Of a stretch of 64,000 bases of DNA, positions 1-12,319 are shown one piece after another. Positions within the stretch are counted from its first letter, which is position 1. The number at the start of each line of letters is the position of its first letter. The notes beneath the pieces were generated by a model that saw only the letters and a list, made by a program, of their open reading frames with translations, was not told the origin of the DNA and made no database searches. A program made the translations under genes and the position numbers. The stretch is taken from NCBI GenBank assembly GCA_017893485.1, contig CM030368.1, positions 175,432,004-175,496,003 on the forward strand. Direction: 5' to 3'. Source of the DNA: Hemerocallis citrina (Eukaryota; Streptophyta; Magnoliopsida; Asparagales; Asphodelaceae).

Positions 1-833
1 AGGGTATACTGTAACACCCCGCAAAATTGAGTTATGACAATTTTGCCCCTCGCGTGTTACGAATATGTATTTGTACTATTAGGGTAATCTCCATAACATA
101 TTTTAATACGTATTTTGTATTTCTACTATTTATGCATTTTCTGTCTTCTCAAGATTCATTTTTATCATATTTTAGCCAACTCAAATATAAATTTTCAATC
201 TTTGTGTTTTTACGTGCATTGCACGTGTTATCGATGCACGTGTTAATCACATAAATTCTACCGTTACGTGTAATATTTTCAATGTGTTTCAATATTTTAT
301 TTTATAACCTGTTCGGGTCCATTTTATAAATTTAAATTCACCTTTCTCTTATTTTGATTAAAATATTTTTATACGTGCGATGCACGTGTTTCCATTTACA
401 TGTTGATTACATTATTTAATGTATATATAATTAATGAAATATATTTTTCTTATGTATAGTTAGATTACTTATAAATATTTCCTCGTCGATAAAATCTATT
501 TCGTATTTTAATATTTTTACGCGTGACACACGTGTTTACAGTGCACGTATTAGTTGTATTATCTTTCATAATAAAAATTCATGAAGTATGAGTGGGTCTA
601 TTTTTATTCATACAAGAAAACCCTAATTTTAATTAAATTAAACTATTTTTATTTAAATACTTATCATATATTATAATCTATGTTTTTAATTTAAATAAAA
701 ATATAAATAAAAGGGTGTGCACGTGCACACATGCATTGTGCACACAAGGGAAGGCTGACGTTGGGAACGTTGGCGACTTCTTGACCAAGTTATGAAGTAT
801 GGGATAGTGGAAAGAGATAGTGGGGGTTAGTTT

Positions 834-841
834 TATAAATA
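834..841 (+). promoter_or_regulatory. TATA box of unit X
   Basis: TATAAATA lies about 820 bp inside X, downstream of a stretch holding several G-box-containing near-palindromes (around 214-235, 374-392 and 525-550). It is placed as a U3 core promoter would be. Function is inferred from position and sequence only. Confidence 0.45.
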
Positions 842-928
842 CTTAATAATTTTATAAATAAACTTCTAAGCCTAAAGTCATTTACTCTAATCCTAATCAT
901 AAAAATTTTACTAAACAAGAGTGAGAGG

Positions 929-933
929 CAGAG
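929..933 (+). repeat. Target-site duplication of Y, left copy
   Basis: CAGAG, matched exactly by CAGAG at 9566-9570. Five bases is the duplication size of LTR-retrotransposon integrases. Confidence 0.85.
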
Positions 934-3900
934 TGTAACAACCCGAAAAATAGCATACGGCTATTTTGCATCGTAATCTATGCGCAATTGAAAATTGCAC
1001 GCGAGTATGTATTTTCTGATAACAATTATTTTTAATTGAGAAATATCAGTTATTGTCTACTTTATTTTATATGGATTATTACGAAGTAGTTTTAATGTAT
1101 TTTGTATTGTCTATAATGTATTTGAGATTGGAGGGCTTATAGACAATTATCCCTTACTAAATACATTATTTATTTATCTATTATTATTTATTCCTTTATT
1201 AAAACCACCCCCCTTTCTCTTCTCCTTCCTTCTCCTTCTCCTTCTCCCGATCTGTTCTTTCCCAAACCCGATGGAACCCCCCCCCCCCCCCGGCTCTCCT
1301 CCTCCCTTCTCCTTCTCCCGTTCACGCCCAGCCTAAGAGAAAGAAACCCCCACCTCCCTTCTTCCTTCTTCTTCTCCTTCCCTTCCCGTTCCATTCCGAC
1401 CCCAAAAAGAACCCCATCGAACCCATCGGCCGACGATCTCCCCACCTCAAATCCCCTCCATTTCTTCGTCAATTCCAAATTAAATCGAGAGGTAGACTAA
1501 GTGAGGGGTTCTCTACATCGTGGTTGCTTCGGATTTTCGAAAGGGTTTCGGGAAGGTAAACCCTAAACCATTTTATTATATAAAATTAAGTTGGGTTAAT
1601 TTTTATTGAGTAGGAATATTAGGGTAGAGAGATTTAGAGATGTTGGAAGTGGTAGATGTGAGAAATTAGTGGATTGTTAGAGAGATTGTATGTTATTAGT
1701 AAATTAGGGTTTTGGGTTTGTAAAAGGGAATTATATATGTATGAACTATTTCTCTTATAGTAGTGGAGAGTATAGTTGGACTATTAGAATATTTTGGGGG
1801 CGATTTTAGTAATTATTTGGGGATAAAAATACCATAGGCATTAGATTATCACGTGCATCACACGTGTATATCCCAAGCGTTCAATAAACGCTTGTGTGAT
1901 ATCTGGAATAGTGTTGTTAGCTTTTATGATTGGTTTGGATGATTTGAGTTTTAATTGCTTTGAAATTGGTGATAAGATATATTCGTGACTTTGGATGCGG
2001 GGTGGCATGGTGGCGCTTCGGATCTTCGCGGAATATGTGAGTACTAATTTATTTATATATTTTGTGTGTTAAGAAACATGTGAGTTAATTTATTTATGTA
2101 TTTTGTGGGTTGAGAAGTACGTGAGTATCAATTTATTTACGTATTGATGTTTTAAAAGATGTTTGAATAACGTACGTGTATATGGGGATGAGCTATATTT
2201 ATATGATGATATCAAAATATGGTGAGTATAGTTCTATATACGTATTTGATATTTAAAGAAGTTTGAATAAACTGAAGTGTTGATATGATTTATGGATGAG
2301 GCGTATGGGGAAATTAACTATTTTGAGCATATAAAACCTATATAATGGATTAGTTATGGATGTGGGGATTCTCTACTTCTAATTTAGTTGCTTGCTCTCT
2401 TTAATTGTTTATGTATGTGTAGAAATATAACACCCCGAATTCCAAAATACACTGAATTCGAGATTGCACAGGATCTTTACACTTCATTTAGTACAATTTT
2501 ACAAGAAAATTAAAACTTTTCACTTTACATCAGAGTTTACATGAAACTTTACCCTTTACATTGCACAGCGGAAGTAAATTTACAACATTTAAGTAAAGTA
2601 CAACAACGTTGAATAATCTTTAAGCATCTGTTCCTCTTTAACCTTTATCATGTCATTTACCCTACATACAAAACTGTGGGTACGTCAGTTTATTCAACCA
2701 ACGAACATTATACACGGCCATCCTCTCTATGCCGGAAATAGTATAACTTATTTTCCATATTTAACAAACACAAACTTGTCACATATCAAACTAAAGGGAC
2801 TACCTTATTGATGTCGTGTTGTGATTGTGCACTTAGTCCTTAATGCAGTTATTTATATTACATGACACTAATGCACACTTGTTCGGATTCTATGCATCCC
2901 ATACTACATGGATCCGAGGGCAAGCCTCTTAATCGTTCTTCATCTTTGTAGGGTTCAATCCCTCGTCATGTCTTAATCTACTACTGTAACTATGGTGAGT
3001 ATCCTAGATGATCTATGAGTACAAGCTCGTGTACAGAAAACCTGGAGGGAAATCCCATACCATGTCTTGACTCATCAAGCATGCATTCTGTGACAATTCA
3101 GCCTCCTTCATGGCACACGATCCTCTTGCAGTTACCAAACACCCCACAAGCATGGCTAAAGTCTGATCATTACTGAGTAGTGCTCACGCCATGTCTTGAC
3201 TCATCAAGCATGCATTCTGTGGCTCACACCCGCACCGTAAACTCTAGTTCTCATACTCGTGTTTTTCTCTCACTTTCATCACATCTCCACTATGTACTAA
3301 TCCTTAGTTTTTATCAGAATCATGAACAAAATCAAAAGCTCTAGAGTTAGCCTCTCCACTAAACCGGACTTATTCATTCATTCAAACAAGACCAACCTTG
3401 GTCCTTCATTTCAAATTTCATTTCATTTCTTTCTAATTGCCGGGGGAGACTTAGCTACTCTTTTGTTTCAATTCCAATTCACAATTTCCAAAATTGAGCA
3501 TTTTCAGCTCATAAGTTCATCTTCATAATCATAACAGATTTTCTTTTTCAAAAGCATGATTTCTAATTTATTCATAAGTCCATAGCCATACATGGAATTC
3601 AATTTATTCCTTATATATTTCATCAAATCAATTTCACATTAAAATCACATCACTAAATGAATATTCACATTTCATAATTTTCACACTATTCTCCAATGAG
3701 AATAATTCACGTCACATCACTACATATAATTTCTATCTTTATTACACTTCTTTTCTAACATTTTATTTCAAGTCCTTTTTGCAAAGTGCAACTTTCATAA
3801 CATACAAGTGTAGAACCGTACATTTATTCTCAAGACATGTACTCCACTTCATGTAAATAATTCCCAAATTATTTCTCATAAAATCCCACATATTTTTAGG

Positions 3901-3965
3901 ATAATAACCATATTTTTTTCCATAATTTTTAAATCATCAAAATCCCCAAAAAATTATTTTTTCCC

Positions 3966-4055
3966 ACAACACAAACACAGCCGAGACCAAGGATCGAACC
4001 AGTGACCCCAGGGAAACCAACCGAAGGCACAGGCCACTAGGCCAAATGCTCTGTG
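3966..4055 (-). other. tRNA-like module B in unit Z
   Basis: On the minus strand an A-box-like TGGCCTAGTGG (near 4034-4043) is followed about 35 nt later by a B-box GGTTCGATCC (3991-4000). That is the internal RNA polymerase III promoter layout of tRNA genes and tRNA-derived SINEs. The flanks do not pair into a convincing acceptor stem, so I do not call a functional tRNA. Confidence 0.5.
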
Positions 4056-4132
4056 CGTTAATGAAGGGAGCTGAGAGCATTAAATGCTCTCGGCTGTAGT
4101 TATTTATTTTTTTCAAAAATACAAAAAGTATG

Positions 4133-4214
4133 GTGCTAAGGGGATTCGAACCAGCAACTCGCCGAACCCACTGTAGCAATTAAGAGCATCCCGACCACTT
4201 GAGCTATGCGCTCA
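4133..4214 (-). other. tRNA-like module A in unit Z
   Basis: On the minus strand, A-box TAGCTCAAGTGG (4195-4206) and B-box GGTTCGAATCCC (4141-4152) are both near consensus and about 45 nt apart, followed by a tRNA-like 3' end 'cttagcacca'. The 5' bases (gagcgca) do not pair with that 3' end, so this is a tRNA-like or SINE-head sequence, not a cloverleaf gene. It lies about 80 bp before module B. Confidence 0.55.
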
Positions 4215-5127
4215 TGTTGTCATATTTCAACCCGTAATCATATTAAATCGATTCTCTCTGTTTAGTAAAACATTTCGATGTTCAACAAGCTCTCATTTAA
4301 TTTTTCCTTTACTAAATTTGCTGTAAATATCTAGATTGGCTATTCCCATCATAAATTATACTCCAGTATAATAAAAATAATTTTTTCAATAATTAACACA
4401 TACTTTTCATACAATTAATTCGAATTAACCACTACCACATTTCTTTTTTTTCCGACATTTCTTATCAAGTTTGACAACACTAATCTCTTTATTAGCAATC
4501 TTTATATCAATTCTCTGTTTTTAATCATTTCCCAAACATACAATCTATATCTTAATTCATTCATCACAACATTATCACAAAAGTCCATTTAAGCACATAA
4601 AGTAATATTGTCAATCTACTAACTTTTGCATATAGTTCTCGATGTTAATAATGAAGTTTTCTTCATCAATCCATGGCTATAATCAATTCGCACACAACTT
4701 AAATTTAACGATAGAACCACATACAATTTGCATACCAACATTTCAATCAATCAATAAGCCATTTTCTAATTAAAATGTACTCTTATTAATATTTTTCATG
4801 CATCATCATTCTTTCAATTCAAATCTAGCATGCTTCCTAATTAGAAATACGGAAAATTTACCCACCTTAATTGGGGAGACTACACTTAGCAACACCTCCT
4901 AAACCAATGTCCTTGGAAAAAGAGCGATCCTCCTCCTCGATGCGTGCACCCGAGCCTTCCACAAGCCAAAACCGAGCCTCCTCTTGATGCCGGCCTTCCT
5001 CCTTGTTGCAAGCACAAACTCTCACACAATGACACAATCTCTCAATCTTTTACTCCCTTGTTATACTACTAAATAATGTATTTTAAACTATAGGTTTGGA
5101 GGAATAATTAGCACAAGAATACTAGGC

Positions 5128-5154
5128 GGGGGGGGGGGGGGGGGGGGGGGGGGG
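5128..5154. repeat. Run of 27 G (C on the minus strand)
   Basis: An uninterrupted homopolymer immediately downstream, on the minus strand, of the unit-Z TATA box (5155-5163). The exact length may be a sequencing approximation. Confidence 0.8.
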
Positions 5155-8100
5155 TATTTATACTAAAAGTTTAGGAAAATGGAAGGCTATGATTAACTTA
5201 GGAGTTAGGATTAGAAGGCTAGGATTCAAGGAGGAGTTACAATAACCAACCATGATCAAGTAACCACCACCCATGACTCCACTTAAAAATTTCCATCCCC
5301 TCCAAAAGATTAAAACCGGCCTAGCATGAAATGGTACAATTTGCACGTGTACGTGCAATGCACGTGCATGCAACTTGGTGCCATTTAAAAACTGTACATT
5401 TTATTTTACAAAAAAAATCTTTAAAAGGTATTCTACATTACAAGTTGTATTTAAAATAAAAATAACACTTGGGCTTTAGTTTATGGCCCAAAATAATAAT
5501 TAAAAAAAATATGACAAATAAATTAGATGTGGGCTTTTTAAAAGAAAGGCTTTTTGTCTATTTGAAAAAGGGCTTTATATAGAAATAATTAAAGAGCACT
5601 TATTTAAACATCTATACTCATCATAATGAAAATAATTGTAAGATTTAATTCTACCAAAAATATTGCACGTGCACACTACGTGCAAAAATAAATAATTTTC
5701 ATTAAATGAAAATCAGGGCATTACAAGAAAGAACCCATCTTTTGGGTGTGGCTTGTTGTAGGTTGAGAAAGAACCCACCTTGAGGGTTGAGTAATTTGTG
5801 TTGCTAAAAGAACCCAACTTCATGTTATGTTAGTTGTAGTATGATAAAGGAACAATCTTTTGATGTTGTTAGTTGTAGGGTGTTAAAAGATCACACTTTT
5901 ATGTTGGTTACTTGTTGTAGGTTGAAAAAGAACCCATTCCTATGGCTATATTATTTGTGTATGCGGATAAGAACCCATTTTAGTTGTTTATAGTAGTGAG
6001 TGAAAAGAACCCATCCTATGGATTGGATTGTTGTAGGATTGAGGTTCATGCTATATACCATGCTTGGGTAGTAGTAAGAATTCGTGCTTAAGTATAGTGA
6101 ATCCTACTTGAGTTATAGAAGTTATTTATCATGCCTGGATTATTGTAGGAAAGTTATAAACCATGCTTAAGGTTGTGGTAGATATCCATGCTTAAGTTGT
6201 ATTCATGGTTAAGATTGTTGTGCGTACATGCTTAAGTTGTAGTCATGCTTAAGAATATTGTAGGTTGATGTTTAAGTTATATACCATACTTAAGGCTCTT
6301 GTAGATTCGTGCTTTAGTAGAAAATAATCATGTTGTTGTAGTGATGGTGTTAACTATCGCGTTATAGTTGTAGTGTAGTAGAGAGCTATCATGTTGTAGT
6401 TGTAGCGTTAGTAAAGAACTATCGCATTATAGTGTAGGGTAGTAGAGAACTACCATGTTGTGGAGGTAGCTTAGTGAAGAACCATTGTGTTATGGTTGCA
6501 ATACTCAAGCTGCATAGTAGTTCTAGATTCAAAGGAACCACACTGGAATTGTATTATGACTATAGTGGAAGATTAAAAAGAACCCATGAGCCCATGCTTT
6601 TAGTCCTAGGCAATTCTAGCTCCAACTTGAGGAAAGAACCCAAGAATCTAGTACATGTAGTTCTAGTTCAATTGGGGAGGGAAACCACGGATTTTAGTTG
6701 TATGAGACCCTAAGTAAAGTTGGACCACATCGCATGAACATTACTCATCTTCATGGAAAATAAGGGTTGGGAATGTCACTAATGATCGTTAGCTTGATAA
6801 AAGTTTGATGTCGCTTCTTGGGCTTCTCATTGGTAGAATGTCTATTTTAGACTATTAGTAGATTCTTCTGTTGCTTCTAATAATAGAAGATCAAGTTGCT
6901 AGTAAGCACGTTTGGTTGCTTCTAGGTTTGATTACCTGTATGGTTGTTTGCATATGGTTGTGCTCGTACATGGCTCGACCGGCCCGTGCGTATCTGTTGG
7001 TCTCATACGCGGCATATTTGGCCGGTATGTACGTTGTTATCTCATACGAGGCCGCCTGGCTCGTAGGGAGTGGTTGGTTCGTACGTAGCTTATTGGCTCG
7101 TATGTGGTTAGTTTACCTGTATATAGCTTATTAGCTAGTACACAGTTTGTTGTGCTCGTCTAGGGTGATATTATTACCCTAGGGGCTATCGACCATCAAG
7201 ACATATATTTTCTTACCCCTAAGGAACTGTGGAGGAGTCACTCTTTGTGTACCGTCAGATCTTAACCGGTGTAGGTTGATCGAGGACCAGAGTATAGACG
7301 GAATCCAAGTTCAGGGTAGTGGCATGCATGTATGTTCGCATTGCCGGGGTCTTGGATCGATAGGCCAGGAACCGGATCCTGAGGGATTCTGGTAAGTCTA
7401 GGTTGAGCAGCCTAGTAGAGTTGTCTTAGGGAGTCTAAATTAAGCCCTAGCATGTTGTGTTATAATATTGTCATCCCTAGGATTGTTCGGGTTGGGACAT
7501 CATTAAGGTAGTGACTTATAAAGATCATTTACTTAGACCCTTTGCCGGAAAGATAGGAGTTGGTTATAGGGGGCACCTTACGACCAACTTGTCCCTTGGG
7601 GCAGGCCTTAGGTGGTGTTATTGGGTTGTACCTTCCCGTCAAAGGGATATGTACGGTGGCTTCTCACGAGTTGCGAGCACGGGTTATGTATCTCACACTG
7701 TTAATTCCTGAAGTGCCATGATAAGGCGGGCGGAGCTAGGGATGGATCCCGAAACTCCGTCGGGTCCTATGTCGGGGATACGAACAGGCCATGGACTACG
7801 GTTTAGCTAGGGAGCGGCAGGGGGCTCTCCTGTTGGTGGAAACCCCGAGGGTTCGTCTGGTTTTTGAGTGAGGTCTGGTTAGCCGAGTAGTAGTGGCAAA
7901 CATAGACACCACGAGCGGACTACATTAGTGGGACATAGACACCATGAGCGTACTGCCTTGGTAGGACTTGAACACGTTTGCAATCTCATCAGTCATGTTG
8001 TATCTGTCAGGAACAGGTTGTGTACAATTAGAATTCATAATGCGGGTTCAAATCCCTATATGGAGAAAACGGCTTGAGATGGGGCGCATGTAGTATGGGC

Positions 8101-10299
8101 TGCATGTTGCTTTAGAGACTTGCTGGCATTAGAATAAGGGCATCATCGTATTGGTAATCTTGCATTAGAGTTAAGTCATAACATACACTGGCACATAAAT
8201 TATATGTACACGTGTCTTTTCCATTCGAGATGAATTGCGAGTGTGATAGTTGAAGTAAATTAATAACCAAGCTATCGGCTTGGGATGTGATGTGATATTA
8301 CCCATGTTCGGCTTTGGGGTGCAGTAAATTATTATCCAAGTTATCGGCTTGGGGGTGTGATATGTTATTGCCCAAACTATGGTTGGGATATGGAGTATAT
8401 TGTGATGAAATGCAAGTAAATGGTAATGTGCAATGAGATGTTAGGTTGGACATGAATGAATGTGGTAGTATGAGAATGAATGCATATGTTTATGATGTGA
8501 TACGTGATATAATGCAATAAGATCGGTATCTGTATTATGAGAGTGGTTATGAAATGGTTACTAAAGATAAGTATGTTATGAGCGGGTATAGATATACATA
8601 CAGGTGATGAATCAGAGAGTATTTGATGTGAAATCCCATTTATGATGTTTACATGTTCAGATGTCAAGTAAGATTTGTTTATCTTGGTAATTGTGAGTCC
8701 GTTATGTTTTTACTTGTAAGTTTAATTTATTTACTTATTGAATAAATTATAATCACACCAGAAATGGCTAACCCCTTAGTGTTTGGGGGTTAGGGAGTCC
8801 CTGGACTACCCTAGGTCCCTACTGTTACAGGTCCTCAGCAGTGCAGAGGTGAGGTGTAGGTACAGGTTTCTGTGGAGTGGAGCTCCAGTTTATAATTCGT
8901 TGTTATGGTTTAATTGTAAATAGTAAAGATTTATGCTTTCAATTGTATTTTTGATGTATAAGTATGTGGATGATGATGAAGAGTATAGTGTGAGGCAGCA
9001 TGATATGGTTTTGACCCGTACCCATCTCGTTGTGGAGTACTGGGCGTCATAGTAGGTTTTTACAAGTTATTTTCTAAAAACTTACTACGTTTTCAAGAGA
9101 ACTTATGGTTTTTAATTGATAATTGATATACCGTTATGAGTTTGGCTCCCAGAGCATATATATATATTGCCTGTGTGATGATGCTCATTTTGGCCTGGGG
9201 AGCCCGTGTTATTATTGCCTGTGATGTGAGTTACGGAATTTAGAGCAGAATTCCGTAAGCTTTTTGTGTTTCGGGGCAGAAATTACAGGGGAAACTCTGT
9301 CCAAATTTTCTTTGAAACATAACTATCTTAGTTTATGTTTAAAGTGATATAGAAATTAGAAGAATTGAGTTTGGAGTCAAAAAGAAAAAAAAGGGCAGGC
9401 ACTACAGGTTGATATTACAAATTGATATTTGTAATTATTGTGTAGTAACACTGTGTTGAACAAAAAGTTTTAAATTCTCCTGTTTTTCTGTGTATCGTGA
9501 CTAATTGAAGAAAAGATCTTGGCATGTGTCACGGTTTCCCAGTATATGGAAATCGGGGCGTTACACAGAGAGTTCGGGTGATTTCGTGAGGGGCTTACTG
9601 TTGATTTCGGATCTTGATTGTGCTTGGCTTTTGGGGATTTCGGTGGGTTGTTTGTGTGGTTGCTTTTGCTTTGGAGAAGGGAAATTGTTTTTTAGAGGTG
9701 GGTGTTTCTTTATACTCTCTAAATTGTAGAATAATTGCATTCTAGGTGTTCTAAAGTTCAATTGTAGATGAAGAATTGTTTAATTTATTCTCATTGATTG
9801 TGATACATGTGGTAGGAGAAATTCATTAATTTTGAGTGAATTGCGTGTTATTTGTAGTAGTTTTATGAAATAAAAATTTAGAAGTTGTGCAAGTTGACAT
9901 ATGAAATATCATAGTATATTTATTTTTAGAGTAGTAGATTTTTATAAATAATTCATGAGAAGAATTGATTGAGTATGAATTTAATTGATTTTTGAAGAAA
10001 AAATTCTCATAATATTCGAAAAGAGAAAAGGGAATATATTTATATGTGATGTAGATTAATATTTCACAAATTCATGTGGTATTTGTGATATTCTTCATGT
10101 GTTAGAAATTTTAAATTGTGTAGAATCATTGTTATGGCAATACAACTCAGTATAAATTGGCCTCTGGATATTTTAGACTGTGTAGTGTGATCAAATTAAA
10201 TTATTGTGATGAACGGTAGAAGATGTATGTTGTATTTTTTGAAACGAGGGAAATAGACCGAGATCAAATACTTATTGATTTAGACCCCTTATATGGTGT

Positions 10300-10372
10300 G
10301 ATCTGAGCTACGACTCAGTGGGTAGGCGCTGCGTTGCCTCTCTGTTGGTGCGGGTTCGAGCGGGGGTGTACT
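10300..10372 (+). other. tRNA-like module A in unit X
   Basis: Contains 'agctacgactcagtgggtag' as a loose A-box region and 'cgggttcgagcg' (10351-10362) as B-box, about 45 nt apart. It is weaker than its counterpart in Z but sits in the same relative order. Probably a decayed copy of the same module. Confidence 0.4.
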
Positions 10373-10451
10373 CTGTTGTTGTTCATAATTTTTTTAAAAA
10401 GATTAAGTGAAGGGGTTTCGGGTATTTAATACATGCAGTACCCTTTTGTAC

Positions 10452-10530
10452 TGGGTGTGCATGTGGCCTAGTGGTTGGCATTTGGGCTGGCTCTCTTCTT
10501 GCGCTGGTTTGAGCTATACAGGGCGCTTGG
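10452..10530 (+). other. tRNA-like module B in unit X
   Basis: A-box TGGCCTAGTGG (10464-10474) is identical to that of module B in unit Z and is followed by a decayed B-box 'ggtttgagc' (10506-10514). Its position after module A is the same as in Z. Confidence 0.45.
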
Positions 10531-12319
10531 ATTTAAACATTTTTTTATTTTATTTGTTTCTCTTTGGGTTTGAGTTATATTTTTGGAGAAAATTATGAGA
10601 AAAATTAGTAGAATATTATTAAAATAATTTGGAGATTTTTATATACTATTCTAAAAGAAAATTTTAGAATCTAAAGGGGTATGTTTTGTTTATGTGTTGA
10701 GTTGGGTTCAAATTGAAAATGCATATAATTGAAGATTATAAACATTGATTTTTTTTAATTATAAAAGAGTGAGATAAAGTGGAAATAGAAATATATAATT
10801 TTGGGGATGATTTTTAAAGAAGATCGAAAATTGAGAATGAGTTTGGTTTGAAATATAGATTAATGTGAAAGTGTATAAATGTTAGAAAAGGAATTAATGT
10901 GAAGAAAAATGAATTTTGAGAAGGCTTTGGAAGTGACTGTCTCGATTGGCTAATTAAAAGTTATTTATGAGGAAATTCGAGTTGGAAATTATTAATTAAT
11001 GAATTATGATAGTTGAATACATCTGGGTTGAAGAAAATTGTTGTTTTGAAAATTGAAATAACATTGTTGAGGTTGAATATAACATTGTTGAGGTTGATCT
11101 CTAGAATGAGATAGTTGTTGGAATCTAGAGGTTAGGCGAGTCCCTAGTGACCGGCAGTTTTATTATGAGAATCTGAGGAGTGACCAGTGTGGGTTGACTC
11201 TCTCTTTGAGAAGTAGCTAGTGTGGGCTGAATTTCTCTTGTGTTGGTTTAAGTCCGGTAGGGTAAGCTAGCTCCAGATTGTGATAATTTTCAAAGCTAAA
11301 ACTTAGGGTTAGGTACTAAGGAAAGATGTGATGAAGTATGGGCAAACATGAGTATAAGGGCCTGGATAGCGCGGTGGGAGGTATCTCCAGAATTACTGGG
11401 GATGAGGCTCGCGGTGGGGGATATTACTCCAGAATTACTAGGATCAAGATGACGCTCATGGGGTATTTGTGAGATGAGGTTCCAATGACAGCGTGGTGTG
11501 AGTATTCACCTCCAGAACTACTGGGTGTGAGGCAGTGTGTCCAAAATTACTTGAAGTGGGAGTGCGATACTTAAGAACTATCGAGGTCATAGCTCGCGGT
11601 GTGGGCATTCGTCTCCAGAATTACTGGGTGTGAGGCAGTGTCCAAAATCACTTGAAGCGGGAGTACGATACCCAAGAATTATCGGGGTGGTACTAGATAC
11701 TCACAGAATATCTAAAACATATATTAGTCACCGTAGTAGTAATTCATGGCGAGGGATTAAACCCTATATTGAGGAGTACGATAAGGGCTTGCCCTTGGAC
11801 CTATGTAGAATGTGATGCATAGGTTCCGAATAAGTATGCATTAGTGCATTGTAGTGTAAATCTGCATTAGGCATCTAAGGCATATCATACATACACTGTC
11901 ATGTTTAGGGTGGTCACTCTTTACACTTTGTTTACATTCAATATTGGGTTTGTGTTTGCTAGAGTATAAAGAATCGTTATATTTCGGCATAGTGAGGATG
12001 ACTGTTTTACAATATAGCGTCGGTTGTAAGCAACTGACGTGCCCACAGTTTTCAGTGCAAGGTTGGGATTTGCAAAAAGAACAAAAAGATGATTTGGTGC
12101 TAAAGATTGCTTTCAGATTTAATTAGAGTCATTCGAGTTGTGTTTTATCGTGTTGTAATTATTTATTTTTTGCCGCGTTAATGTAAAATAACAATGTTGT
12201 ATGAAAAAATTTTAAATTCCTTGTAAAATTGTATGAATTTGAAGTAAAAGATCCTGTTGTGCTACGAATTACCGTGTTTTGGAATTCGGGGCGTTACATG
12301 TATGATATCTTGGTGATCA

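Larger units (their letters stand above)
2426..5725 (-). mobile_element. LTR-like unit Z inserted in Y
   Basis: A 3.3-kb unit lying in reverse orientation and flanked by a perfect AGAAA duplication (2421-2425 and 5726-5730). Read on the minus strand it starts TGTAATGCCCTG and ends CGGGGTGTTATA; the last two bases (TA instead of CA) suggest one end mutation. It has a minus-strand TATA box near 5155-5163, immediately followed by a run of 27 C, and two tRNA-like modules. It resembles X in its 3' hairpin and in the order of the tRNA-like modules, so X and Z appear to be members of one family. No coding potential is seen. Confidence 0.75.
934..9565 (+). mobile_element. Giant LTR-like unit Y inserted in X
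   Basis: Y starts TGTAACAACCCG and ends CGGGGCGTTACA. It is flanked by a perfect 5-bp duplication CAGAG (929-933 and 9566-9570), which fixes both ends. Removing nested Z leaves about 5.3 kb without coding potential. Its 3' half (about 6.8-9.56 kb) is clearly homologous to the 3' half of S1, S2 and S3: the 'ctcgtacgtggctcg' repeats, the 'gggctatcgaccatcaagac' block and the terminal 'gttttaaattctcctg' segment are shared. Its 5' end is different. A run of about 15 C lies near 1276. The most economical reading is a solo LTR of a very-long-LTR Ty3/gypsy family, but no internal region is present to prove the lineage. Confidence 0.75.
10..12298 (+). mobile_element. Giant LTR-like unit X (outermost of a three-deep nest)
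   Basis: The unit begins TGTAACACCCCG and ends CGGGGCGTTACA, so its ends form a near-perfect 12-bp inverted repeat inside the usual TG...CA of an LTR. Removing nested unit Y leaves about 3.65 kb. The two halves read coherently: a TATA box near 834, then a purine-rich leader that is split by Y and resumes at 9571. No protein-coding potential is seen. Two tRNA-like modules lie at about 10.3 and 10.5 kb, and short repeats built on 'ccagaattactgg' lie at 11340-11700. The flanks (tatac on the left, tgtat on the right) do not give a clean target duplication, so it may be one LTR of a larger element or a solo LTR with decayed flanks. It shares both terminal designs and the tRNA-like pair with Z. Confidence 0.6.

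Noticed and set aside
1188..1478. 96-codon minus-strand frame rich in Gly, Arg and Glu
   Set aside because: Low-complexity complement of a CT-rich leader in unit Y; no homology features.
1556..1572. Telomere-like CCCTAAACC
   Set aside because: A single telobox-like motif in a leader region, not an interstitial telomere array.
4133..4214. Functional tRNA gene
   Set aside because: A and B boxes are good but acceptor-stem halves do not pair and the anticodon arm is not convincing.
10..12298. Target duplication for unit X
   Set aside because: The flanking bases (tatac and tgtat) share only a trivial offset match; not accepted as a duplication.
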